Source of the DNA: Hevea brasiliensis
Taxonomy: Eukaryota > Streptophyta > Magnoliopsida > Malpighiales > Euphorbiaceae
DNA length: 64,000 nucleotides
NCBI RefSeq assembly: GCF_030052815.1
Contig: NC_079495.1
Location: forward strand, 35,397,987 to 35,461,986
Direction: 5' to 3'
The notes under the pieces are model-generated. The model had not been told where the DNA came from. It made no database searches and saw only the letters and a list, made by a program, of their open reading frames with translations. This document shows, piece by piece, positions 26,337 through 36,799 of the stretch; the first letter of the stretch is position 1, and each line of letters begins with the position of its first letter. Made by a program: the position numbers and the translations under genes.

Positions 26337-29300
26337 TGTGACACCCCTTACCCGTGTACAGTATACCCGAGTAAGTAATGCCACACGGTGTACTGGCACA
26401 CTCTAATATACCTTACTTAATTTGTGTCATGCTTTTGAAGTTAATTTATGAAATATGATTTATTTTAACCATTTATCAAAAGTATTATTCATTTGAGGTT
26501 CCGAAGATTTTAAAGAAAATCCGGCGGAGTACCGGCTAAAAATGGAGAAAACAGTTCTTCGGAACCTGTTAAAAACACTTCCAATATACAATTTCATTCA
26601 TTCTCAACTCCAATATCATCAATAAAACTCAATATCAATATCTCAATAATTTGTCAATTTCAGGTCTCAACAACCTTTTCATTTCTCAAAACATCCCTTT
26701 CTCAGGGTTCTCATATATAAACAACCATTAAATACTCAAATTAATACCATACATGACCATAAATCTTTATTATTTACATGAACCTCAAAATACATTACAT
26801 AAATCCCAAATACATATGAGAAAATAAAAAGTTAATTACAAAATGACAAAATGACATCTAGTGTCCTACCAATGCACTGCAGGTGACGAGGTGACACGGA
26901 CACTGAGCAGAACTGCCGGATGGACTCACCCAGTCTGTGGTCTACTGGGCTCGCGATTGGGATCTCCAGTACCTATGCGTGGCAAAAGCAACGCGCTAAG
27001 CAATAATGCTTAGTGGTGCAATAATATAATAAAAGAAAATAATAGATATAAATATGTATTGTATGTACATGTTTTGTTTGTCATGTATTTGTATATCCAT
27101 TCATTTATTTCTTCTACATTGCTCATTTTCATTCATTTGGTCGCCCAAGTAACCTACACTAGACGACTGGACTGGATAACGGGTAAACTGGCACTGGGTA
27201 CCTAGTACCTCGGGCCGTCACACCATCGGTTACATATGCATCTCCCGGTGTGCAGTAAGCACTAACAAGTGTAAATAATATCGAGCACATGGCCAAGTCT
27301 CAATACAAAGTCGAATGGCTAAAAGCCATGAAATCACGAATGGCATATTGCCATGTGCGATCTTGCTAATCGAACCCTATTGGCATGCCAAACTATCCAA
27401 ACCAATCTTGTTAGGTATACTAGGGCATTTGAAACTTTTAAATTCTTCAATTTGTAAATTTCATGTTTTGGTGTTACTATTCACCTCATTGGTCAACAAA
27501 AATGTTGACTTTTGGATAGAAAATATGTTCATTGACTTTGGCACTCCCAACATACCACATTTGGTGTTTAAAACTTGTTGGCATTAAGTGTTAATACCAT
27601 TTCAAAGTGTAACTCAACACAAGCAGAATTTTCAGTTTTGGTGAGTCAATTTAACTGTTCCATTGGACACTGTTACTTTGGAATTTGAAGAAATGTAAAA
27701 CATGAAAGTTGTTCCTTATTTTGTCTAGTTGAATTTCCTTTTTTGAATCACTCCATTTGGAGTTTTGTAGCTCCAGATATGGCCCAAAAACCCAAGCTGG
27801 CCGGATTGCCAAATCTGCAGATTTACCATATCTACAGTGCATGAACAGTAACTAGAATCACTTGGTTGGATGGGTTCTGGCCATAATTTGGGGTAGGTTC
27901 CTTCATGAAAGTTGTTTGTCTATGTCTTAACTTGTTGCTGTAAAAATTTCAGGCAAATTGACCAAATCTACAGTGAGTTATGGCCAAATGAACAGTTACT
28001 GTTCATTTGGTCAATTCTGCAGAATTCAGTGCAGGGTATCCGGATTGGGGCCAAGTTTTGGTCCCCTTGCTTTGGTCTTTTGGGCATGGTTTCTTCAGCA
28101 AAAATGTGCCATTATAAGCATAGTTTCATGTCCAATTGGCCAAACTTCAATTGGACTAACACAGCCCAAGTTATGGCAGTGCAAAGGGACTGAATTTTCA
28201 GTCCCTATGCTGCTGTCCTAGGGCAGTTTATACCTTGACTTTGCCCTACCATTTTTCAGTTCCATTTATGGTCAACATATCCAAAATGATCACTTATTGA
28301 CCATTAGAGTGTTCTTTAATAGGTTGGTCAGCCAAGTCAATTTTTCATGCCTCAAAACCATAATGTCCAATGCCATTTTACCCATAAACCTCAATTAACA
28401 CCCTAATTCAACATCTATATAGATATATAACTTAAGCATAATCTCCAATACATGTTAAGTCCATTAAAAACATTCAAAACCATTCCTCTATTAGGGCTGC
28501 CGAATTCTTTGGTGGAGATACACATGAATTTGTTTCATTATTTCACAATATCTAATTCATTACAAGCCTAAATCATGGAATAAATGAGTTTTACTACACA
28601 TATATGCACTAACCTTGATTGGGCAGAATTTCCAAAGCCCTAAACTTCACTTTCTTCCCTCTTGTTGGCTGCCAAAAACTTCTTTAGGGTGTGTAGATTA
28701 ATTTTAGTGAAGATGACTTAGGGTTTTGGGGTGAGGTTTGAGAGGTTTGAGAGCTTGAAAATGAAGAAAATGGAGGTTTGGCTATGGAATTTTGAGAGCT
28801 ACGGGTATGTTTTTGTGGGAGTGGTGGCTGCTGCAAATTTTTGGTGAATTTAGTCTTCATTTAGCCTCTTTTATTGTTTATTTAAATGGTTGTTAAATTA
28901 TAATTAGTGGAGACTTTCACATGACATCATAATGATGTCATATTTGGCATTTTAGTATATTTTCTTTTTCTTTTCATCACTACTCAATTTCAATTTAATT
29001 TCTAGTAATATTTCTTCATATTTTACGTTATATTAATTATTTACTCAACTGGACAAGTTGGCCAAAAATCACCTCGGAAGGCGAAATGACCAAAATGCCC
29101 TCCGTTTGGCTTAACGGGTCAAAATCGTGCATCTGATTGAAAAATTTTTCTAGGTATTTTCTTGGCATTCTAATGCCATGGGAACCTCAATTACCCTTCT
29201 CTGGAGTCCCAAAAATTATTTTATAATTTTTCCCTCGGGTCTAGGGCTCCTCGTTGCGAGAACCGCAACTTCCCTCCGGTTACCCATCGCTAGGGCACCG

Positions 29301-29467
29301 ACTCGTTTAACTTGATTGTATTTTATTTCTAAAATTTTTACTAAATTTTTCTTGTTAATATTTGAGTTAATTATGGTTCCTGACTTTAGTTTGAATATTT
29401 TTCCGGACATTCTAACCGGTCACCGAAACAGTAAGATGTACGGAGTGGTTATCGGGAGGGTGTTACA
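26337..29467 (-). mobile_element. Solo LTR C nested in LTR D
   Basis: This 3131-bp non-coding LTR starts TGTGACACCCCTTACCCG and ends GGGAGGGTGTTACA. A perfect TAGGA duplication flanks it (26332-26336 and 29468-29472). It resembles LTRs F and E, and G more distantly. It contains the conserved hairpin (27984-28010) and CCAATTGG pair (from 28132). There is no primer site or coding sequence, so it is a solo LTR left after recombination. ORFs within it are chance. Confidence 0.92.
27984..28010. other. Perfect hairpin in LTR C
   Basis: Arms CCAAATGAACAGT and ACTGTTCATTTGG surround a single T. The same sequence occurs in LTR G1 and variants in LTRs A, E and F. Confidence 0.75.
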
Positions 29468-30030
29468 TAGGATGCCTAGAACTACACTTCGATATGAGTG
29501 AGGAGACATTAAATAATGAAATACAAGAAAAGAAAATACAAGAAAAACAAAGAAAAAATAATAGTAAAGAAATGCAACCAAGTTAGGCGAGCCGAGAACC
29601 CTAGCAATGGGTGACCGCACTGGGAAGTCATGGCGTGGACCGTTGACTAGCCCTGGACTGTGGGGAACCCTGGAAAATATTTTTAGGACTCAAATAAATA
29701 TTTATTGAAGTATAAATATCATTAAAAATATCAAAGAAAAATTAAATAATTAGTACAAAGAAAAGTGAGAAATCGAAAAATGGACAAAACCCGGTGTTAC
29801 CGAAAAATCGAGAATGCAACCCGAACAGGGGTATTGTGGTCATTTGACACCCCGAGTTGTCTTTTGACCTAAATGTCCATTAAAAATAAATAATATTACA
29901 CTTGGAAAATATAATGAAAAATTAATTTAGGTGTACCTAATGTAAATAGTAAAAATGGAGGGCAAATTGACTAATTATGACATTTAAACATATAATATAA
30001 TTGATTTTATGTGAGTGGACCACTAAGGAC

Positions 30031-30062
30031 TATAAAATGCATTAAGCGGGCAGATTGCTCCA
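30031..30062 (+). promoter_or_regulatory. LTR D core promoter (predicted)
   Basis: TATAAAATG at 30031-30039 lies in a GC-richer context followed by a CT-rich leader (CTTCATCTTCAAC). A start near 30062 is expected. Motif-based only. Confidence 0.5.
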
Positions 30063-32357
30063 CTAAAACTTCATCTTCAACATTTGAAGATCACCATTGC
30101 CGTAGATGAAAAGCTCCCAAAACCTCCATTGCTGCATGTAATTCAAGCTTCATTCTCTCCTTCATTTCACCTCCAAACACCTATGTTGCTTCATTAAAGT
30201 TTATCCCCACATCACAAGGAAGAGTTTGATATCAATTTCAAGAAGTTTTGGTGAAGATTTGAGAAGTCTCATCCATAGGTAAGTTTGACTTTTTGATTGT
30301 TGCTTTGTTAAAGTTTGTAAGGGTGTTATAGGTGTTTGATTTTTGAAGAAAATTTTGAGGTTTGATGTTGAATGGGAATGTGTACTTTTGGCAGCCATGG
30401 AAACACCTTGAAGATAGTTTACTCTTGCTTGTAAATGGTGGATTAGAAGGTTGATTAATTATTTATGTGTATGGGTAATCATTTTGGTGATGTATATTTA
30501 GAATATGTAAATGTGAAATGAAATTTAAAGCTTGGAAATTAATGGGATGTAAATATACCATTGTGGCAGTTTGTTAGCTCTTGAAGAATTCTGGAATTCA
30601 TGCTTGGTTTATGGAATAATGATGTTAAAATGTGTTGGTTGTTATGGCAGTTTGAGTGCATGAATGATGGTGTGAAGTTTGACATGTAAATGAGCATGAA
30701 TTGGTGATTGAATTGTTGTAAATTGAGTTGGACAAATTCTGCACTTGTTGGTGCACATTAAATGTAATTGTAAGCTGCTAAAATGACCTATAAAATGTTG
30801 TAAATTATGTTTAGGTTGTGGTACAACCATAATTGGTTTAAATGTTAAGTTTGGTGAGTGTTAAAAGTGATGCCTAATGTGTATGCAAGAATTGCAATAA
30901 GGCAGTTTGAGTTTTAGGCCTATAACTTTAATTGTGTGGCTCCAATTGGTATGAGACCAATTGGAGATGAAACTAGGCACAAAATGTGCCAACTTTCATG
31001 AAGGAAGCTTGCCAAAATTCTGCTTGCAAGGTAGCTTGAAAAATGACCAAATCCGGATTAAGTGCAAATGAGGCTTGAAAATTGACCATTTGGGCAGCAG
31101 TTAGTGTTTAGGCCATAACTCACTCAAAACAGGTCCAATTGACCTGATATTTTAACCATGAATAGTTAAGACCCATATCTACAAGTCTTATGAAGACACC
31201 AAAGTCCAGAAATGACCATAAGCAAGTCAAACAGCTTGCACAAGTTCGGGTCCAAAAACTGGCCGAACCTAAAATGACCTAAAGTGACCTAAAATGACCA
31301 ATTTTGGTGCAATTTGACCAGCAATAGTAAAATGACCATAACTTGGTCTACATAACTCAGAATGACCTGAAATTTTGCCCCGTGTTCCATAAGACATAGA
31401 TCTACAAGTTTGTAGTTTAGACCGAAACCCGAAAACCAAGGGAACTAGGTCTTCCGGCTAGGTCAAACTAGTATCCCGGAATCCAGCAAATTGCAAGAAA
31501 ATGCAAGATACATGAAAATGAATTTGGTAACATGTACCAACCCTAAAAGACTATTGAATGTGAATATTAGTGACATTAAAACCGAATTTACCTAGAACGC
31601 ATCGAGGGTCGACATATTAGGTTGACTAAGGAAATAATAGAATTCGACAAATTAATTATTGAACCTTATTCTTAGAGACAGTTTAAATGAGTACTGAAAC
31701 ACTTCAAATTGTGTTTCTCAGTTAGCAAAAACTCAGGGAAGGGGAAGGAAACACTGAGTCAGAGCCAAGAAACAGTTATCAGAGGTTTGTGCAGAACTAG
31801 TTTTTAACTGATTTTGTTTGAATATTTCATATGATTAAATGACATACTTTTCTTATGTATTATGTTTAATAAGCATTGGATTTAATTCATTGATTATTAA
31901 AATTGTTATAGTATGTATGAATTTAGCTTTGTGAAATGGTATTTCCACAAGTATTAAGCATTGTTATGGATTGAATAAATTATGTTTTGGAAAATTGTGA
32001 TAGAACATGTTTTGAATTGTGATGGTAATTTTCATGGAAAAATGAAAATTTATGATTTGAATTGTGATGAGCATAAAAATTATTGGATATTGGAATTGAC
32101 TTTGAATTGAATTATATTGTGATTTATGCTCACTAAAAGGATTGTGATATTGTTTTATATCTCACTATAGATGCTTGACTAGGTTATTACCCGTCTCTCT
32201 CATTTTGTTGAGAAGACAATGGAGTTAGTTGTGTTTTGATTACCATGGTACGTGCACAGGCTTAGATTTTCCTCTGATTTGAGGTTAGATCTAAGTTTAT
32301 TTTATCGTTATGGCCCTTGCGGAAGATTCATTATTGTGATGGTACTGTGCACAATGA

Positions 32358-32620
32358 TTCGACCTCCCCGACCATAGGGAGTTAGAATCTGATTCGACCT
32401 CCTCGACCATAGGGAGTTAGAATCACATCGAATATGGCCCTTTCGGATTAGTCTTGCATAGTTAGTGAGATAAAGAATGATTTTTGAGATAAAGAATGAT
32501 TTTTGAGATAAAGAATGATTTTGAGATAAAGAATGATTTTTGAGATAAAGAATGATTTTGAGATAAAGAATGATTTTTGAGATACAGAATGATTTTTGAG
32601 ATATAGAGTGGCTTTTGAAT
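32358..32620 (+). repeat. Tandem repeats in LTR D
   Basis: A 35-bp unit (GATTCGACCTCC...GGGAGTTAGAATC) occurs twice at 32358-32423. From 32467 about eight units of 20-21 bp built on GAGATAAAGAATGATTTTT follow, decaying to the right. Confidence 0.9.
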
Positions 32621-34816
32621 GGTAAAGAATTGTGATTTCAATTATGATTTATGTATAATTGATTTTGTTGGAATTACCTAAATGGTTAGTTATGATTTGA
32701 TAAATTGAATTTCATGATCGAAGTCATTTTATACAAATGATTTACATTATTGGCAATGAATATTTTGAGTTTTAGAATTTGATGAGTATTTAGATTTCCA
32801 AATTATTTACTGTAAATTTTGTCAATGTATATTGTACTATGTTTTAAATTATAGTTGTGCACCACTGAGTTCACCACTCAGCGATAGCTTTGTATGCTGT
32901 CGCAGGTAAGAAGAGCATAGAGCAGTGAGTAAGTTTCTTTGAAGACACTTTCAGTTCAGCTCCAGGTATATTATAGGTATACCCATGTACATAGGTTTTG
33001 ATGTATGCATGTAATAATATGTATGTAAATTATTTGAGCAGTTATATAAAAACTCTTGTAAAATATTTTGGTATGTAATTAAATGTAAATTATTGTAAAT
33101 ATAAAGTTGAGATTTCATTTACTTGAATAGTTTTGTATTATAAATTTTGAGTCTTGTAATCAATGAAATGTTTCTTTATGATGAGAATAGTTTGAAAATG
33201 AATTGATTGTTTATTGAGAATTGAATTATGAATTGAAATGAAGTTATTGAAGTTGTATTTGAGAAAACATATTGGGAGCATTTTCTTTTGCAGGATTGAA
33301 GAACTGTTTTCTCAAAATACAGCCGGCACTTTGCCGAAATTCAAAAAAAAAAAAAAATTTTATAACACTAGATTTTAACCGATGATTTAAATTTCATGAA
33401 AATTGTTTTAAAATCCCTTGTAGTATATCTAATGGGTTATCGGTAGGCGAAGTACGGTAATTCATTAGGTGTACTACGGGATCATGTTGCATCTTACAGG
33501 GGAGTAGGGTGTGACATTGCCTGCCGATTGACCCTCTTCAATCCGAATTGGAACTTAGTTCCAACAATTCATACACACTACAAATGGTCACAATTGACCA
33601 TTTCTCAACTCAAATAAGGTCAATAATATCATTTGGCCAATTCTCAAATTTTTCTTCAATTTTTCACAATCTCTAAACCCTTGTTACATGAATTTCAACT
33701 CTAATGCAAATTTAAAGTGTATATTCATGATTTATACACTTAATTCACTTCAAATAACCATTCAAAACCGTCAAACTCATTCATATCAAACCCTAACCCT
33801 AGCTGGATGAATTTCTTATTTGATCTCTCAACAATTGTTTTTATTTAGATTTAAGTTAAAATCTAAGTTAACTTAATTAAGAACATAGAAATTTAACAAA
33901 AGAATTCAAATTTACACACTAACCTTTGTTTGATTTTCTAATCACTAATTTTCTTCCTTTTTTCTTCTTTTTTGCTTCTTCAATCTCCTCTTCTAGTTGC
34001 CCAAACAAGGTTTAATCATAATTTAGTGAAATTTTTGGGGGATTTCTAGGGTTTGTGAAGCTTTAAATTTTAGCTTCAATGGAGGAAATATGTGAGAGAG
34101 ATGAGAGAGGGATGAGGGACGGCTAACTTGGGAGAAAATGAAGATGACCATTTTTTTTTCTTTTCTTTTATTTTTATGTCTTATTTAGTGCCTTTGACTT
34201 GGTCAAATAAAGTGGGTAAATAAAAATTGATTTTGACATCATATGTGATGTCATCAAGGTGATGCAATAAAACTTTTTCTTTTCTTTTTTTATTTTCATT
34301 AATTTTTCAATAGTTCTTTAATTTAATTCTCAATCCCAAAATTTTCTTTTCTCCAATTTTATTGGACAGTTAGGTCAGGAGTCAGCTCTAGGGGTGAATT
34401 GACCAAATTGCCCCTCGCTGGTTCAATCTGGTTTGTAAGTTATTTGATATTTCTTTCGAATCCCTGACCTAATTATTTGACCTGCTTAGCAATTATTTTT
34501 TGTGATTTTCTCTTTTCCACTGTGTTCGTAATAGTCCTAAGGACCGCAACGGCACATTTTACGGTTCGAAATTTGAGTTTAGACTGACCTCGCAGTCCTT
34601 CCCGAGAAGGTCACCCATCGTTGTGACTCCCGGCTCATTTAACTTTTTGTGTTCTGTTTTTCTTCTTTATACTTAACTATTTGGCAATTACTAATTATTT
34701 GTGTTCATGGCTTAACTAGGTGTCTTAGACATGGTTCTAATTTCCTTAATTGTCCGGACCGACACCGGTCACCGAAACAGTGAAATATACCAAGCTATGT
34801 AAATAGGGGTGTTACA

Positions 34817-35244
34817 CATTAATAAAAAAAAATCATTATATTAAAAATATTCTCAACATTAATGATGCTATTTGAGAATCTTCATGTTATAGATATGCAA
34901 AACAATAGAGAGAACATTGGGTGATTAGTTTGGGCAGAATACCTGTTGCTTAAGTCAGTATTGAAAATTATAGGATGAAGGTATGGACTGAATGAGAGAG
35001 GATGAATTAGGTTAAGCATACCATCAACTCCCATATATATAGGCATTGGTTAAACTCCCACTTGGATTAGAAATTCGAGTTGAGATAGAACTTGGACTCC
35101 TAGTATCTCGGGTGTTTTGTTTCTAAAGTCTTTGTTGGATTAGGAATCCCTCTTAGACCTAGAATTTTAACTTTGCTAGGAGAATATCTTAGAATATTGT
35201 CTGGGTAAGGGAGATAGTCTTCCATATTTTCATGGGTCGCTTGT
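34817..35244. other. Spacer right of element B, no gene seen
   Basis: It starts with the CATTA target duplication. The remainder is AT-rich single-copy-looking sequence without a supported ORF, RNA gene or regulatory motif. Confidence 0.7.
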
Positions 35245-35455
35245 GTGTCCAACCCATTTTGTATGGGTTGTTTAGGTGTGCTTGGTCTCCCAAGTGTCCA
35301 ACCAATGTTGGATGGGTCACCCAGGCGTGCTTGGTCTCTTGAGCATCCGACCCATGTTGGATGGGTTGCACAGGCATGCTTGGTCTCTTGGCTGTTTAAC
35401 CCATGTTGGATGGGTAGCTCGAGCATGCTTAGGTCTCCCTGGATGGTGGACGACC
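35245..35455. repeat. Tandem repeat of about 50 bp
   Basis: About four imperfect units contain CCCATGTTGGATGGGT, an internal inverted repeat, followed by GCATGCTTGGTCTC. The repeats keep several frames open on both strands, so ORFs here are not genes. Confidence 0.85.
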
Positions 35456-35639
35456 CATCGTAGGTGGTTATTTTAGGCTAGTAACATCATTAGTCTTCCC
35501 CATCTTATCAAAATATTTAAGTTCGATTCTTTTATCTTCTTCTTTTCATGTGTTTTGCTAGCCCAAACCAATGTCCATCACTTGGAAGATTTATAAACTC
35601 TTTACATGGGTGAGTGAGCTTTTCCTCGTATGTCGAGTG

Positions 35640-36758
35640 TCAATAATTACCTTAGGCTAGGTAGGCTAGCAAATGCCTCAGTAGGTGGGCAATTGAATGC
35701 CTTAGCGAGTGGGCGACTATACGCCTTAGCGAGTGGGCGACTAAACGCCTTAGTGGGTGGGTGATTGGATGACTTAGCAAGTGGGCAAGTGAACAAACCA
35801 AGTAGGTAATTGGACAAATACCTTAGTTAATTTGGCAGATAAATATATACCTTAGGCTAACTGGGCTATTGATCAAGCCCAGGTGGCAAGCAAATAAATG
35901 CCTTAGTCAATTTGGTAGGCAGATATACACCTTTAGCTCATCAGGCGAGTGATCGAGCTTGGGAGGTAGGCAAATAAATGCCTTGGTCTATTTAGCAAGA
36001 GGATATACACCTTAGGTTGGTCAAGTGATTGATCAAGCCTAAAAGGCAGGTGAATATATGCCTTAGGTTGGCCAAATAAGTGATTAAGCTCGGGAAGCAA
36101 GCAGATAAATACCTTAAGTTGGCTGGGTGAATGATCAGCTCTGGAGGTAGGCAGCTAAATGCCTTTGCCTATTTGGTAGGCAGATATATGACTTAGATTG
36201 ACTGAGCAAGTGTTCAAGCTCGAGAGGCAAGTGTATAAATGCTTTAGTTTATTTAGCATGTGAATATACGCCTTACATTATTCGGGTGAATGATCGAGCC
36301 TGGGAGGCAATGGATAAATGCCTTAGTCTATTTGGTAGGTGGATATATGCCTTAGGTTGGCTGAGTGAGTGTTCAAGCCTGGGAGGCTAATGGATAAATG
36401 CCTTAGTCTATTTGGCAGGTGGATATACGCCTAAGGTTGGCCAAACAAGTGATCGAGCCTAGGAGGTAGGCAGATAAATGCCTTAATCTATTTGGTAGGT
36501 AGATTATATACCTTAGGTTGGCTGGGCGAGTGTTCAAGCTCGAGACGCAGATGGATTTAGTGGGTGGATATATGCCTAAAGTTGGTCGGCCAAGTGATAA
36601 AGCCCAAGAGGCGGGCAGATAAACGCCTTAGGTTTGCCAAATGAGTGATCAAGCTTGGAAGGCAGGAGGATAAACACCTTAGTCTATTTGCCAGATAGAT
36701 ATATGCCTTAGGTTTGTTGAGCAAGTGTTCAAGCTCGAGAGGTTGGCAGATAAACACC
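35640..36758. repeat. Degenerate complex minisatellite
   Basis: Units of about 25 bp (GCCTTAGCGAGTGGGCGACT) at 35690-35760 grade into longer units of about 50 and 80 bp. These contain AAATGCCTTAGTCTATTTGG, GGATATATGCCTTAGGTTGG and a TCAAGC or TCGAGC block; I count about thirteen of the last. It ends abruptly at TAAACACCTTA, where the Harbinger element begins. Confidence 0.85.
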
Positions 36759-36761
36759 TTA

Positions 36762-36785
36762 AGGTACGTTCATTATTATTGCTAT
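36762..36785 (+). other. Candidate Harbinger terminal inverted repeat with TTA target
   Basis: AGGTACGTTCATTATTATTG follows TTA at 36759-36761. The matching end is outside the window, so this rests on position and the TTA motif. Confidence 0.4.
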
Positions 36786-36799
36786 TTTTTGTTTTTTAT

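Larger units (their letters stand above)
26269..33516 (+). mobile_element. Solo LTR D, a B relative in opposite orientation
   Basis: It starts TGTAACACCCC at 26269, ends GGGTGTGACA at 33516, and is flanked by a perfect TTGCC duplication (26264-26268 and 33517-33521). It is itself interrupted by LTR C. Without C it is about 4.1 kb. Its end, reverse-complemented, aligns with the start of the B LTR (TGTCACACC...GATCCCGTAG...ACCTAATGAA), so it belongs to a related family but points the other way. No internal coding region is present, which makes it a solo LTR. A TATA box and a short tandem repeat lie in it. Confidence 0.9.
14068..34816 (-). mobile_element. Gypsy element B, Tekay/Del-like chromovirus
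   Basis: This is a complete Ty3/Gypsy element with a perfect 5-bp target duplication CATTA (14063-14067 and 34817-34821). The left LTR (14068-19218) is the 3' LTR and the right LTR (24101-34816, interrupted) is the 5' LTR, because gag-pol is on the - strand. The polypurine tract adjoins the left LTR and the primer site adjoins the right one. Without the internal duplication and the nested insertions each LTR is about 3.45 kb and the element about 11.8 kb. The clade call rests on the reverse transcriptase and integrase sequence plus a degenerate chromodomain-like end. LTR-to-LTR differences are frequent by eye, so the insertion is fairly old. Confidence 0.93.
24101..34816 (-). repeat. Element B 5' LTR (right), split by nested LTRs
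   Basis: The two parts, 24101-26268 and 33522-34816, join to about 3.46 kb that aligns with the left LTR minus its duplication. The break sits in the CTAGGTCATG-TTGCC-TG context that is uninterrupted at 16206 in the left LTR. The insertion is solo LTR D. Confidence 0.93.

Noticed and set aside
27912..28221. ORFs in LTR C and their relatives in LTR G (58270-58626, 62175-62514) as a conserved small protein
   Set aside because: Similarity is explained by LTR homology. Frames are disrupted by indels between copies, and the region contains hairpin and palindrome motifs that conserve the DNA rather than a protein.
35100..35476. Overlapping ORFs of 62-108 codons on both strands
   Set aside because: They are produced by the 50-bp tandem repeat, which keeps several frames open at once.
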